Assembly (NCBI GenBank): GCA_050486285.1 | Contig: JBJHCZ010000013.1 | Location: 13,650-77,649, forward strand | Length of the DNA: 64,000 nt | Reading direction: 5' to 3' | From: JAITWN01 sp050486285 | GTDB taxonomy: Bacteria; Pseudomonadota; Gammaproteobacteria; SZUA-140 | In this document: piece by piece, positions 8,607 through 17,249 of the stretch | Layout of the letters: each line of letters begins with the position of its first letter | Numbering within the stretch: the first letter of the stretch is position 1 | Translations under genes and position numbers: made by a program | Notes under the pieces: model-generated | The model's database searches: none | Seen by the model: the letters and a program-made list of their open reading frames with translations, nothing else | Told to the model about the DNA's origin: nothing

Positions 8607-8657
8607 TTCATATCCTCCAAGTGTTGAAAGGCAAATGTAGTATAAACATCTTTGCAC

Positions 8658-8833
8658 ATAATGCTAGTGTCTTGTGCAAAATTTTACATTCGATTGTGTA
8701 TCGACGCCCCGGAGTGAATCTTGAATATTTTTTGCATGATCGCCCCGGCGAGCGGCGAGCGCATGCAGGCGATCCGGATTTTTGCGCGCGTCGCGAGCGC
8801 GATCGGCGCTGCGCGTAAGCGCTGATGAAGCGG
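8658..8833. other. Intergenic region between the KA-rich gene and the EVE gene
   Basis: These 176 bp are the most AT-rich stretch of the first 30 kb and presumably hold the promoter of the KA-rich gene. I see no coding sequence; a GATCGCC/GGCGATC inverted repeat (about 8739-8773) is the only structure noticed. Confidence 0.4.
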
Positions 8834-9289
8834 TTATTCCAGTGTCAGGATGAATCGCCAGTGCGCCGCACTGACCGGCATCACCGACAGCCGACTGCCC
8901 TTCCGCAGCAGCGGCATGCCGTCGAGTTCGGGGCATTCCTTCAGCTCCCGGAGTCCGATCACGCGGTCGAAGGTGCGGACGTGGCGGACGTCGACCATGT
9001 GCCATCGCGGCTGGTCCGGCGTCGAGCGGGGGTCGTGATACGGGCTGTCGGGATCGACCGCGGTGAAGTCCGGATAGGCCTCGCGCACGATCTCGACGAT
9101 GCCGGCGATACCCGGCGTGCCGCAGTTCGAATGGTAAAAAAAGGCCTGATCGCCGCGTCGCATCTCGCGCATGTAGTTGCGCGCCTGGTAGTTGCGCACG
9201 CCGTCCCAGTGCTCGGTGCGGCGAGGCCGGCGCGCGAGATCGGCGATCGAGAAGGTCTCGGGCTCAGACTTCATCAGCCAGTGCTTCAT
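8834..9289 (-). CDS. EVE domain protein
   Basis: The 151-residue protein is a single EVE domain (MKHWLMKSEPETFSIADL at the start, then WDGVRNYQARNYMREMRRGD and FYHSNCGTPGIAGI). EVE domains belong to the PUA-like superfamily and are thought to recognise modified cytosines or other modified bases in DNA or RNA; the ligand here is unknown. Its ATG overlaps the stop codon of ygfA (ATGA), so the two are translationally coupled. Confidence 0.92.
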   Translation of the reverse strand: MKHWLMKSEPETFSIADLARRPRRTEHWDGVRNYQARNYMREMRRGDQAFFYHSNCGTPGIAGIVEIVREAYPDFTAVDPDSPYHDPRSTPDQPRWHMVDVRHVRTFDRVIGLRELKECPELDGMPLLRKGSRLSVMPVSAAHWRFILTLE

Positions 9290-9894
9290 CGCCGCTCCCC
9301 GCCTCCGAAACGATATTCCCGCGCCTCGGTCAGGCAGCCGTCGAGCGGCGCGTCCCACGGCTCGGGCGCGATGCGTCCGACGCGCTGGAACTCGAAGGCG
9401 ATGCCGTAGCACAGCGGCCGGCGCCAGTGCCGGCGCAGGCGGAGGAAGGCGAGCGTGCGATCGTAGAATCCGCCGCCCATGCCGATGCGATTGCCGTCGT
9501 CGTCGAAGGCGACGAGCGGCATCAGCACGAGATCGAGCGCGGCGGCGCCGACAGAATCGCGCGCCGCGCCGCAGGGCTCCGGGATCCCGAAGCGGTTCGG
9601 GACCAGGCGGTCGCCGGGTTCGTATCGGGCGAAGCGCAATCGCGGCGGTTTCAGCGGATCGAGCACCGGCAGGTAACAGTGCTTGCGCCGGCACCAGGCG
9701 CGTTCGAGCAGCGGCACGATGTCCTGCTCGCCGTCGTTCGGCAGATAGAAGGCGACATGCTTTGCGCGGCGAAACGCGGCGCTCGCGGCGGCGATCTTCA
9801 GCAGGCCGTCGGCGGCGTCGCGGCGCGCGTCCGCGTCGAGCGCGCGGCGGCGGGCGCGAAGTTGCTTGCGCAGGGTGGCGCGGGGAACGGTCAT
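9286..9894 (-). CDS. ygfA: 5-formyltetrahydrofolate cyclo-ligase
   Basis: About 202 residues from ATG 9894 (MTVPRATLRKQLRARRRAL). The enzyme converts 5-formyl-THF to 5,10-methenyl-THF with ATP. Family motifs are AFYLPNDGEQD, the loop NRFGIPEP and the glycine-rich GNRIGMGGGFYDRTL, which binds the nucleotide phosphate. It lies about 38 nt downstream of the 6S RNA, the arrangement conserved across gammaproteobacteria (zapA-ssrS-ygfA), so it is probably read through from the 6S promoter. The frame is open further upstream, but that sequence belongs to the RNA. Confidence 0.94.
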   Translation of the reverse strand: MTVPRATLRKQLRARRRALDADARRDAADGLLKIAAASAAFRRAKHVAFYLPNDGEQDIVPLLERAWCRRKHCYLPVLDPLKPPRLRFARYEPGDRLVPNRFGIPEPCGAARDSVGAAALDLVLMPLVAFDDDGNRIGMGGGFYDRTLAFLRLRRHWRRPLCYGIAFEFQRVGRIAPEPWDAPLDGCLTEAREYRFGGGERR

Positions 9895-9931
9895 CGGCTC
9901 GGGATCGCCGTCCGCCCGGACGGGAAAATGA

Positions 9932-10125
9932 AAGGGGTACCCTCCGCATGCGTCGTCGCGGACCATCGCCCTTGAACCAGAGGTTCAGGTGGGGACGATG
10001 GCGGCATCACAGGCTTTCCGCTCGAGGCGGACGTGCACAAAGCTGCCGGCGCTTCATCCCCGGGGCTTGTGATTAGGCTCAAGAGAAGTTCAGATCCGCT
10101 AACGGGCGCCGCAGGGGATACCCGA
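9932..10125 (-). ncRNA. ssrS: 6S RNA
   Basis: The region between zapA and ygfA is where 6S RNA lies in gammaproteobacteria. On the minus strand it has a terminal stem (GGGTA at 10123-10119 with TACCC at 9939-9935) and an inner hairpin CCTGAACC-TCT-GGTTCAAGG (about 9968-9990), a block also recognisable in the E. coli RNA (CCTTGAACCAAGGGTTCAAGG). 6S RNA mimics an open promoter and sequesters sigma-70 RNA polymerase in stationary phase. The length of about 194 nt is normal. Ends are estimated from the promoter and the terminal stem. Confidence 0.82.
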
Positions 10126-10130
10126 GGTCT

Positions 10131-10159
10131 ATGATCCTGCGCCCGGGATCAGAAATCAA
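10131..10159 (-). promoter_or_regulatory. Promoter of 6S RNA
   Basis: On the minus strand TTGATT (10159-10154), a 17-nt spacer and GATCAT (10136-10131) precede the predicted 5' end by 6-7 nt. The -35 lies just beyond the stop codon, inside the last codons of zapA. Confidence 0.55.
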
Positions 10160-10478
10160 TGGCCCTGTTGCGGTGGTGGTCGAGGATGCGCGCGACCTTG
10201 CGCTGCAGCGCGACCAGGCGGGGCGTCGTGGCGTCATCGAAATGACTCGCGCGCGCCTTCTGCTGCATCAGTTCGTGGGCGAGGTTGAGTCCGGCCATGA
10301 CCGAGATGCGATCGAGGCCGATCACCTTGCCGGTGTCGCGCACCTCGCGCATCTTGTTGTTGAGGTAGCGGGCCGATTCCAGCAGCGAATCATGCTCCTC
10401 GGCCGGGCACGCGACCCGGTACTCCTTGTCGAGGATCCTGACGGTCACGGCAACCGGTTCGGTCTTGACGGCGCTCAT
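10149..10478 (-). CDS. zapA: Cell division protein ZapA
   Basis: The 109-residue protein starts at ATG 10478 (MSAVKTEPVAVTVRILDKEY). ZapA binds and bundles FtsZ filaments at midcell. The N-terminal globular part (about 1-70, with CPAEEHDSLLESARYLNNKM) is followed by a C-terminal coiled coil (about 72-105). Its start overlaps the stop of the upstream coiled-coil gene (ATGA), and 6S RNA follows. The frame is open upstream, but this start is fixed by the overlap and by family length. Confidence 0.93.
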   Translation of the reverse strand: MSAVKTEPVAVTVRILDKEYRVACPAEEHDSLLESARYLNNKMREVRDTGKVIGLDRISVMAGLNLAHELMQQKARASHFDDATTPRLVALQRKVARILDHHRNRAIDF

Positions 10479-10708
10479 AGCTCGGCTTCCAGGGTCTTGA
10501 GGCGGTTGATCATCGTCTCGAGCTTGCGGCGTGACAGCTCGTTCTTGTCCGCGAGTCGGGAATGAGAGGACTGCAGCTGCGAATGCTTCGCCCTGAGCCG
10601 GATATTCTCCTCCTGCAACCGCTCGCACAGGGCGATCAGTTCCTCGAACTGCTGTATCAGCTGTTCGAGGTCGAGTTTTTCGGTCTGGCTGGCTTTGCGG
10701 GCGCTCAT
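10475..10708 (-). CDS. ZapB-like coiled-coil protein (TIGR02449 family)
   Basis: The 77-residue protein is almost entirely one coiled coil (residues about 12-75, QLIQQFEELIALCERLQEEN onward, with leucines in heptads). It resembles the TIGR02449 family found directly upstream of zapA in many gammaproteobacteria and is similar in build to ZapB, which joins ZapA to the divisome. It overlaps zapA by 4 nt. The promoter puts the start of transcription only about 4 nt before the ATG. Confidence 0.85.
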   Translation of the reverse strand: MSARKASQTEKLDLEQLIQQFEELIALCERLQEENIRLRAKHSQLQSSHSRLADKNELSRRKLETMINRLKTLEAEL

Positions 10709-10718
10709 GGATGCTCAG

Positions 10719-10747
10719 AATATAGTGCGGCGCCTGCCGATGGTCAA
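10719..10747 (-). promoter_or_regulatory. Strong sigma-70 promoter of the zapB-like/zapA operon
   Basis: On the minus strand TTGACC (10747-10742), 17-nt spacer, TATATT (10724-10719). The start point expected near 10712 lies about 4 nt before the ATG at 10708, which would make the mRNA nearly leaderless. Confidence 0.7.
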
Positions 10748-10884
10748 TCTCGGCCGTCGGGCAAGGCGCGCGGCGCCTGAAAACCATCGCCGCTGAATCG
10801 ATTTTTCTTTATCATGGACAATCTCATGGCAAATCACGGCGATCCCGGCGCGACGCCGTGGCGGGATCCGGAGATCGACCCTCG

Positions 10885-11487
10885 ATGCAGTTGTCAGTGC
10901 TGAACCAGGCCTTTCGCAGACTCGGTATCGCCGGCGACGCGGCGGAGAATCACGGCATCCTTTGCGGCCTGCTGTGCGCCCGCGGCGAGGTCGACGAGGA
11001 GGAATGGGTCGCGCTGATGATCGCCGATGCGCCCGCGGGCGGCGCCGGCGGCGCGATCATCCGGCCGTCGTTCGCCGCCGGTTCCGCGCCGATGTCGATG
11101 AATGAGGAGCGGGCGCTGCTGAACGACCTCTACGAAGCGACGGTACGGGATCTGGGTGCGCCGGATCTGGTCTTCATGCCCCTGCTGCCCGACGACAGCG
11201 AGCCGCTCGGCCGCCGCGCCGAGGCGGTCTCCGACTGGTGCCGCGGCTTTCTCTACGGCCTCGGCGTCGGCGGCATCGAGGACCATGAGACGATGCCGGA
11301 GGATATGCGGGAGATCATTGCGGACATCATCGAGATCTCGCGCGCGAGCAGCGAGACCGATGAGAGCGAGGAGGACGAGCATGCCTTTATGGAGCTCGTC
11401 GAATACCTGCGGGCCGGCGTGACCCTGGTGTACGAGACGCTGGACGTCGGGCGCCGCGGCGACGCGGATCGACCCGTGCTGCACTGA
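10885..11487 (+). CDS. ygfB: UPF0149 family protein YgfB
   Basis: About 200 residues from ATG 10885 (MQLSVLNQAFRRLG), with GGAG 12 nt upstream; a GTG at 10858 gives a longer form. The helical UPF0149/YecA fold is marked by ENHGILCGLLCARG near the start and WCRGFLYGLG in the middle, with an acidic tail. Biochemical function is poorly defined in the family. It begins the ygfB-pepP-ubiH-ubiI operon, 4 bp before pepP, as in E. coli and Pseudomonas. Confidence 0.9.
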   Translation: MQLSVLNQAFRRLGIAGDAAENHGILCGLLCARGEVDEEEWVALMIADAPAGGAGGAIIRPSFAAGSAPMSMNEERALLNDLYEATVRDLGAPDLVFMPLLPDDSEPLGRRAEAVSDWCRGFLYGLGVGGIEDHETMPEDMREIIADIIEISRASSETDESEEDEHAFMELVEYLRAGVTLVYETLDVGRRGDADRPVLH

Positions 11488-11491
11488 AGCG

Positions 11492-12820
11492 ATGGCCCGC
11501 GTGTCGACAACGGTGACCCGGGATCGCCAGCGCCGGCGCCGCCGCCTGATGCAGATGATGGGCAAGGGCAGCATCGCGATCCTGCCGGCCGCGCCGGTCA
11601 CGGTGCGAAACCGCGACGTCGAACATCCCTATCGTCCCGACAGCGACTTCTGGTACCTGACCGGCTTCGAGGAGCCGGAGGCGCTGATGGTGCTGGTGCC
11701 GGGCCGCGCCGAGGGCGAATTCATCCTGTTCTGCCGCGACCGCGATCCGAAGATGGAGCTGTGGAACGGCCCGCGCGCCGGACTCGAGGGGGCGCTCGGC
11801 GACTACCAGGCCGATGCCGCCTGGCCGATCGACAAGGTCGACGACCTCCTGCCCGGCCTGCTCGAGAACCGCGACAAGGTCTACTATACGATGGGCTGCC
11901 ATCCCGAGTTCGACCAGCGCATCACCGAGTGGCTCAAGGACATCCGCCGCAAGTCGCGGACCGGCGTGCACCCGCCGGACGAGATCGTGTCGCTCGAGCA
12001 CCTGGTCCACGAGATGCGCCTGTTCAAGGATCGCGGCGAGGCCGCGCTGATGCGCCGGGCCGCCGAAATCTCGGCGGCCGCCCACTGCCGTGCGATGACG
12101 CGCTGTCGCCCCGGCCTGAAGGAGTACCAGCTCGAGGCCGAGCTGATGCACGAATTCCTCCGCCAGGGCGCGCGCAGCCCCGCCTACCCGTCGATCGTCG
12201 GCGGCGGCGCGAACGCCTGCATCCTGCATTACACCGCGAACGACGCGCCGCTCAGGGACGGCGACCTCGTGCTGATCGACGCCGGCGCCGAATATCGCGG
12301 CTATGCCGCCGACATCACCCGCACCTTCCCGGTCAACGGTCGTTTCAGCGATGCCCAGCGCGAGGTCTACGAGGTCGTGCTCGAGGCGCAGCTCGCGGCG
12401 ATCGCGAAGGTACGCCCCGGCAATCACTGGAATGACCCGCATGACGCTGCGGTGCGCAGCCTGACGAAGGGGCTGGTCACGCTCGGCCTGTTGAAGGGCG
12501 ACGTTCGCCAGCTGATCAAAAAGGGCGCCTACCGCAAGTATTTCATGCACCGCACCGGCCACTGGCTCGGCATGGACGTGCACGACGTCGGCGACTACAA
12601 GATCGGCGAGACCTGGCGCCTGCTCGAACCCGGCATGGTGATGACGATCGAGCCGGGCCTGTACATCCCGCCGGGCAGTCGCGTCGCGAAGCGCTGGCAG
12701 GGGATCGGGATACGTATCGAGGACGACGTCATGGTCACGCGCGGCGGCCATGAGGTGCTGACCGCCGGCGTGCCGAAGGCCGTCGCCGATATCGAGGCGC
12801 TGATGGCGGCCGCGGCATGA
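11492..12820 (+). CDS. pepP: Xaa-Pro aminopeptidase
   Basis: The 442-residue metalloprotease removes N-terminal residues preceding proline. The creatinase-like N-domain (about 1-175) is followed by a pita-bread catalytic domain. The dinuclear metal ligands appear in order: IDAGAEYRGYAADITRTFP (two Asp), HRTGHWLGMDVHDVG (His), MTIEPGLYIP (Glu) and IRIEDDVMV (Glu). The start ATG lies 4 bp after ygfB. The stop overlaps ubiH by 4 nt. Confidence 0.96.
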   Translation: MARVSTTVTRDRQRRRRRLMQMMGKGSIAILPAAPVTVRNRDVEHPYRPDSDFWYLTGFEEPEALMVLVPGRAEGEFILFCRDRDPKMELWNGPRAGLEGALGDYQADAAWPIDKVDDLLPGLLENRDKVYYTMGCHPEFDQRITEWLKDIRRKSRTGVHPPDEIVSLEHLVHEMRLFKDRGEAALMRRAAEISAAAHCRAMTRCRPGLKEYQLEAELMHEFLRQGARSPAYPSIVGGGANACILHYTANDAPLRDGDLVLIDAGAEYRGYAADITRTFPVNGRFSDAQREVYEVVLEAQLAAIAKVRPGNHWNDPHDAAVRSLTKGLVTLGLLKGDVRQLIKKGAYRKYFMHRTGHWLGMDVHDVGDYKIGETWRLLEPGMVMTIEPGLYIPPGSRVAKRWQGIGIRIEDDVMVTRGGHEVLTAGVPKAVADIEALMAAAA

Positions 12821-14037
12821 GCGTCGATTACGATGTCCTGATCGTCGGCGGCGGCATGGTCGGGGCGAGCCTCGCCTGCGCGCTCGGCAATCGCGCGCTG
12901 CGCATCGCCGTCGTCGAGCCGGTACCGTTCTCGGCGCCGGGTCAGCCGAGTTATGACGACCGTTCCGTCGCGCTGGCCTGGGGCACGCGCCGGGTGTTCG
13001 AGGCGATCGGCGCCTGGGACGACCTCGCCGCGCACGCGACGCCGATCCGCGAGATCCACGTCTCCGATCGCGGGCACTTCGGCGCCGCGCGGATGAAGGC
13101 GGCCTCGGTCGGCTATGACGCCCTCGGCTATGTCGTCGAGAACCGCGACCTCGGCCGCGTGTTCGCCGCGCGCCTGCCGGCGCTCGCGAACGTCGATCTG
13201 ATCTGCCCGGCGCGCCTGCAGGCGATCGAGACCGGGCCCGATACGCTGCGCGCGCGCCTCGACGCCAACGGCGAGACCCGCGAGATCACGACCTGCCTGC
13301 TGGTCGGCGCCGACGGCGGTCAGTCGGTGACGCGCCGCCTGGCCGGCATCGGCGCCGAGACCGACGATTACGGACAGAGCGCGGTCATCGCGAACGTCAG
13401 CACGGAACGGCCGCATCGGAACCGCGCCTGGGAGCGTTTCACGCATCACGGGCCGCTCGCGTTGCTGCCGATGTCCGGCGACCGCTGTTCGCTGGTATGG
13501 ACCGTGCCGCGCGCGCAGGCAGATCCGACCCTCGCGCTGCCGGACGAAGAATTTCTCGCCGCGCTGCAGGCCTGTTTCGGCGATCGCCTCGGCCGCTTCA
13601 CGCGCGCGGGCGCGCGCGTCGCCTATCCGCTGGTCCGCGTCAGCGCCCGCCGTCATGTCGCCGCGCGCCTCGCGTTGATCGGCAACGCGGCCCATACCCT
13701 GCACCCGGTGGCCGGGCAGGGCTTCAATCTCGGCCTGCGCGACGTCGCCGCGCTCGCCGAGGTCGTCGCCGATGCCGCGGCCGCCGGCGAGGACATCGGC
13801 GCGCCCGCCGTGCTCGAGCGCTACCAGCGCTGGCGCGCCGCCGATCAGAGCCGCGTGCTGGCGCTGACCGACGGCCTCGTGCGCGTGTTCTCGAACGATT
13901 TCCCGCCGCTGGTCGTCGCGCGCAGCCTCGGCATGGTCGCGCTCGACCTGCTGCCGCCGCTCAAGCGCCTGATGATGCGCCAGACCATGGGCCTCGCCGG
14001 ACGGCTGCCGCGACTGGCGCGGGGCCTGCCGCTGTGA
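12817..14037 (+). CDS. ubiH: FAD-dependent ubiquinone hydroxylase UbiH
   Basis: The 406-residue flavin monooxygenase has the N-terminal Rossmann motif DVLIVGGGMVGASLA, a DG motif (LLVGADGGQS near residue 165) and the second FAD motif LIGNAAHTLHPVAGQGFNLGLRD near 285. In the family UbiH hydroxylates C1 of the ubiquinone ring. It is second of the pepP-ubiH-ubiI set, starts by ATGA overlap with pepP and ends by overlap with ubiI. The order with ubiI is as in E. coli; which of the two does which ring position is assigned by position only. Confidence 0.92.
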   Translation: MSVDYDVLIVGGGMVGASLACALGNRALRIAVVEPVPFSAPGQPSYDDRSVALAWGTRRVFEAIGAWDDLAAHATPIREIHVSDRGHFGAARMKAASVGYDALGYVVENRDLGRVFAARLPALANVDLICPARLQAIETGPDTLRARLDANGETREITTCLLVGADGGQSVTRRLAGIGAETDDYGQSAVIANVSTERPHRNRAWERFTHHGPLALLPMSGDRCSLVWTVPRAQADPTLALPDEEFLAALQACFGDRLGRFTRAGARVAYPLVRVSARRHVAARLALIGNAAHTLHPVAGQGFNLGLRDVAALAEVVADAAAAGEDIGAPAVLERYQRWRAADQSRVLALTDGLVRVFSNDFPPLVVARSLGMVALDLLPPLKRLMMRQTMGLAGRLPRLARGLPL

Positions 14038-15260
14038 GCGTGCGCAAGGCGGACTGCGACATCGTCATTGTCGGCGGCGGCATGGTCGGCGCGACGCTGG
14101 CCGCGCTGCTCGGCGACAGCGGACTCGAGATCGCGGTGGTCGAGCACGCGCCGCCGGCGCTCGACTGGCCGGACGACTCCGTCGACCTGCGGGTGTCGGC
14201 GCTGACCGCCGCTTCGGAGCGCATGTTCGCGACGCTCGGCCTCTGGCCCGCGATGACGGCGCTCGGCGTCAGCCCGTTCCGCGAGATGCGGGTGTGGGAC
14301 GCCGCCGGCGACGGCGAGATCGGTTTCGACTGCGCCGACATCGGCGAACCGCGTCTCGGCCATATCGTCGAGAATCGCGTCATCCAGCGCGTGCTGTTCG
14401 AGAGGCTGCGCGAGACCGCGAACATCCGGCTGCATTGCCCCGCGACGATCGAGCGCCTGCATGCCGATGACGACGGCATCGAGGTCGGCCTGACCGGCGG
14501 CGCCACGCTGCGCGCGCGCCTCGTCGTCGCCGCCGACGGCGCCGGTTCGAAGACCCGTTCGCTCGCCGGCATCGACGTCCGCGGCTGGTCCTATGACCAG
14601 AAGGCGGTGGTCGCCAATGTCGCGACCGAGCTGCCGCACCGGGCGACGGCCTGGCAGCGCTTCCTGCCCGACGGTCCGCTCGCCTTCCTGCCGCTGCGCG
14701 ACGGTCGCTGCTCGATCGTCTGGTCGACGCGCCCCGATCACGCCGACCGGTTGCTCGCCGCCGAGTCCGCCGACTTCCACGACGAACTCGCCGAGGCCTT
14801 CGCGCATCGCCTCGGCCGCATCCTCGCGAGCGGTCCGCGCGCGGCCTTCCCGCTGCGCCTGCAATACGCGACCCGCTATATCGCGACCCGTGTCGCGCTG
14901 ATCGGCGACGCGGCCCATGCGATCCATCCGCTCGCCGGTCAGGGCGTCAATCTCGGCCTGCTCGATGCCGCCGCGCTCGCCGAAGTGCTGCGCGAAGCGC
15001 AGGGCGGCGGTCGCGACCTCGGCGCGACCGCCGCCCTGCGCCGCTACGAGCGCTGGCGCAAGGGCGACAATCTCGCAATGATGCTGGCGATGGACGGCTT
15101 CAAGCGCCTGTTCGGGGCCGGCGCGCCGCCGCTGCGCGCCGCGCGCAATCTCGGCCTGACGCTGACCGACCGCGCGCTGCCGGTCAAGAACCTGATCATC
15201 CGCCACGCGATGGGCCTGAGCGGGGACCTGCCCCGTATCGCGCGCCAACCCGCGCTCTGA
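14034..15260 (+). CDS. ubiI: FAD-dependent ubiquinone hydroxylase UbiI (VisC)
   Basis: A 408-residue paralogue of the preceding enzyme. GTG at 14034 is the start: it overlaps the ubiH stop (GTGA) and precedes CDIVIVGGGMVGATLAALLG. The DG motif (VVAADGAGSKTRSL) and LIGDAAHAIHPLAGQGVNLG are intact. UbiI hydroxylates C5 in aerobic ubiquinone synthesis. The frame is open far upstream inside ubiH, but that is a high-GC artefact. It is the last gene of the operon; the antiporter starts 26 bp later. Confidence 0.92.
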   Translation: MSVRKADCDIVIVGGGMVGATLAALLGDSGLEIAVVEHAPPALDWPDDSVDLRVSALTAASERMFATLGLWPAMTALGVSPFREMRVWDAAGDGEIGFDCADIGEPRLGHIVENRVIQRVLFERLRETANIRLHCPATIERLHADDDGIEVGLTGGATLRARLVVAADGAGSKTRSLAGIDVRGWSYDQKAVVANVATELPHRATAWQRFLPDGPLAFLPLRDGRCSIVWSTRPDHADRLLAAESADFHDELAEAFAHRLGRILASGPRAAFPLRLQYATRYIATRVALIGDAAHAIHPLAGQGVNLGLLDAAALAEVLREAQGGGRDLGATAALRRYERWRKGDNLAMMLAMDGFKRLFGAGAPPLRAARNLGLTLTDRALPVKNLIIRHAMGLSGDLPRIARQPAL

Positions 15261-15285
15261 TTCCGGCCGGGGCTGTCACGATCTG

Positions 15286-16500
15286 ATGAACCTGTTCAGA
15301 GTCGCGATGCTGTTGCTGGCGATCCTGCTGGTCGCCGTCGAGACGCTCGGCGAGTCGGCCGGCGGCCTTGTCGCGATGCTCGCGCCCGCGCTCCGGATCG
15401 AACTGCTCGGGATGCTGATCGCGCTGTTCCTGTTCGCGGGCGCGCTACAGGTGCGCAACGACGGCACCATCCTGCCCAATATCCGCCTCGTCATCCTGTC
15501 GACGCTCTCGCTCGCGCTGTCGACGCTGATCGTCGCCTGGCTGGTCTGGTGGTTGTTCGGCAGACTCGAGATCCCGCTGCCCTGGACCTGGTGCCTGCTG
15601 TTCGGCGCGCTGATCGCGCCGGTCGATCCGGTCGCGATGCACCGCCTGCTGCGTCATGCCGCCGCCGATCCCGGACTTGCCGGCAAGGCCATCGCCGAAT
15701 CGGTGTGGGGCAGCATCTTCGCGATCGCGCTGTTCGGCGCGCTGCTGCTGGTCGAGACCGGCGCGGCCGGCCGCGCCGCGTCGCTGCCCGGATTGATCAC
15801 GCAACATGTCATCGGCGCGGCGCTGCTCGGCCTCTCGTTCGGCATCCTGCTGGTGTTCCTGCTGAACAAGCTCGGCGCCGCCGGCGCGCAGGCCGCGGCC
15901 TCGATCGCCGTCGTCGCCGCGGTGCTTGCGATCGCGTCGCTGATGGACCTGTCGGGACCGATCGCCGTCGCGATCACCGGCATCGTCGTCGCGATGGCGC
16001 GCGGGCAATGGGCGCTCAGCGAGTCGACCCGCGAACGCCTCGGCCGCTGGTGGTCGCTGCTCGCCGAGGGCGCGCTCGCGATACTGCTGCTGTGGCTCGC
16101 CGTCACGCTCGCGGCCGAGCCGCTGACACTGAAGCATGTCACGGTCGGCATCCTGCTGATCCCGATAGTCATCGTAACGCGCATGGTCGCCGTCGGTTTT
16201 CCGGTCAAGATCTCGGCGCTGCGCGGCCAGTTGACGCATGAATACGTCCGCATGATGGCCTGGGGCGGCGTGCGCAGCGCGCTGGCGCTGGCGCTGGTCC
16301 TCAGCCTGCCGCCGGGCCCCGAGACCCGCTTGCTGCAGATCATGACCTTCATGATCGTCGCCTTCTCGCTGCTGATGCAGGGCCCGCTGTTCACGCTGAA
16401 GGCACGCGCCGAACGCCCGCTCGATCCCGAAACCCTGCGCCGCCAGGCCGAGGAACGCGAACGGGAAGCGGCCGCGCGCCGCGGACATCCTCCGGAGTGA
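15286..16500 (+). CDS. CPA1 family sodium/proton antiporter
   Basis: The 404-residue membrane protein has about 11-12 hydrophobic helices and the transport-site motif LLFGALIAPVDPVAM near residue 110, where the paired-helix aspartate sits. Another signature is SGPIAVAITGIVVA near 225. CPA1 exchangers expel Na+ or K+ for H+ at the inner membrane and handle salt and pH stress. The last 25 residues are a charged cytoplasmic tail. It may be read with the ubi operon, 26 bp upstream. Ion specificity cannot be told from sequence. Confidence 0.88.
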   Translation: MNLFRVAMLLLAILLVAVETLGESAGGLVAMLAPALRIELLGMLIALFLFAGALQVRNDGTILPNIRLVILSTLSLALSTLIVAWLVWWLFGRLEIPLPWTWCLLFGALIAPVDPVAMHRLLRHAAADPGLAGKAIAESVWGSIFAIALFGALLLVETGAAGRAASLPGLITQHVIGAALLGLSFGILLVFLLNKLGAAGAQAAASIAVVAAVLAIASLMDLSGPIAVAITGIVVAMARGQWALSESTRERLGRWWSLLAEGALAILLLWLAVTLAAEPLTLKHVTVGILLIPIVIVTRMVAVGFPVKISALRGQLTHEYVRMMAWGGVRSALALALVLSLPPGPETRLLQIMTFMIVAFSLLMQGPLFTLKARAERPLDPETLRRQAEEREREAAARRGHPPE

Positions 16501-16505
16501 TCGAA

Positions 16506-16525
16506 GGGGCCAGACTCGTTTGATC
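16506..16525 (+). repeat. Single arm of the GGGGTCAGA repeat family
   Basis: GGGGCCAGACTCGTTTGATC matches the family consensus at 19 of 20 positions. No second arm is present. It sits between the convergent ends of the antiporter and murU-like genes, followed by a short perfect hairpin (GAAGCC-GGC-GGCTTC, 16543-16557). Confidence 0.75.
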
Positions 16526-16567
16526 GCTTTGTTTCAGTGGTTGAAGCCGGCGGCTTCGGAGAGAGTG

Positions 16568-17236
16568 TCAGCGTCCCTGCGCCAATCGTAGCCGCAGCGC
16601 ATCCAGGCTTTCCGGCGTGCCGATGTCGAGCCAGTGGCCATCATAGCGTTCACCGCTGACGAGCCCGCGATCGGCCGCCGCGCGCAGCAGCGGGGCGAGC
16701 GGGAAGGCATCCATCTCCTGTCCCTCGAACAGCGCCGGTCGCAGCACCGCTATGCCGCTGTAAGTCAGGCGCGCAGTGCCGTCATTCGCGACGCGCATCC
16801 CGTCGAGCGCGAAATCCCCGCCCGGGTTGTGCGACGGATTCGGCACCAGTACCAGGTGCGCGAGACCTACGGGATCGACCGGCAGTCGTTCGAACGGATA
16901 GTCGGTCCAGACGTCGCCGTTGACGACTACGAACGGCGCATCGCCGATCAGCGACAACGCCTTGCAGATCCCGCCGCCGGTTTCGAGCCGTCGTTCGCCT
17001 TCCGGTGAATAGCGGATGCGCGCGCCGAGGCGGGCGCCGTCGCCGAGCCGCGCCTCGATCTGCTCGCCGTGCCAGGAATGATTGATGATGATGTCGGCAA
17101 TGCCGGCAGCGACCAGTGCCGCGATGCGGTGTTCGATCAGGCTGCGTCCGCCGGCCTCGAGCAGCGGCTTCGGTATCTCGTCGGTCAGCGGGCGCATGCG
17201 TTCGCCGCGGCCCGCGGCCAGGATCATCGCCTTCAT
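16568..17236 (-). CDS. murU: N-acetylmuramate-1-phosphate uridylyltransferase-like nucleotidyltransferase
   Basis: The 222-residue protein is a sugar-1-phosphate nucleotidyltransferase with the N-terminal loop KAMILAAGRGERMRPLTDE, the lysine of PKPLLEAGG and VVVNGDVWTDYPF (metal-binding Asp). Size and sequence fit MurU of the MurNAc recycling route that bypasses de novo UDP-MurNAc synthesis. Its usual partner kinase gene amgK is not in this window; here it follows gpsA by 13 bp. A mannose- or glucose-1-phosphate transferase role is the alternative. Confidence 0.82.
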   Translation of the reverse strand: MKAMILAAGRGERMRPLTDEIPKPLLEAGGRSLIEHRIAALVAAGIADIIINHSWHGEQIEARLGDGARLGARIRYSPEGERRLETGGGICKALSLIGDAPFVVVNGDVWTDYPFERLPVDPVGLAHLVLVPNPSHNPGGDFALDGMRVANDGTARLTYSGIAVLRPALFEGQEMDAFPLAPLLRAAADRGLVSGERYDGHWLDIGTPESLDALRLRLAQGR

Positions 17237-17249
17237 CGGGCGGGTGGCG

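Noticed and set aside
13497..14033. N-terminal extension of ubiI inside ubiH
   Set aside because: The Rossmann motif starts just after GTG 14034, which overlaps the ubiH stop; the extension is Arg-rich out-of-frame ubiH.
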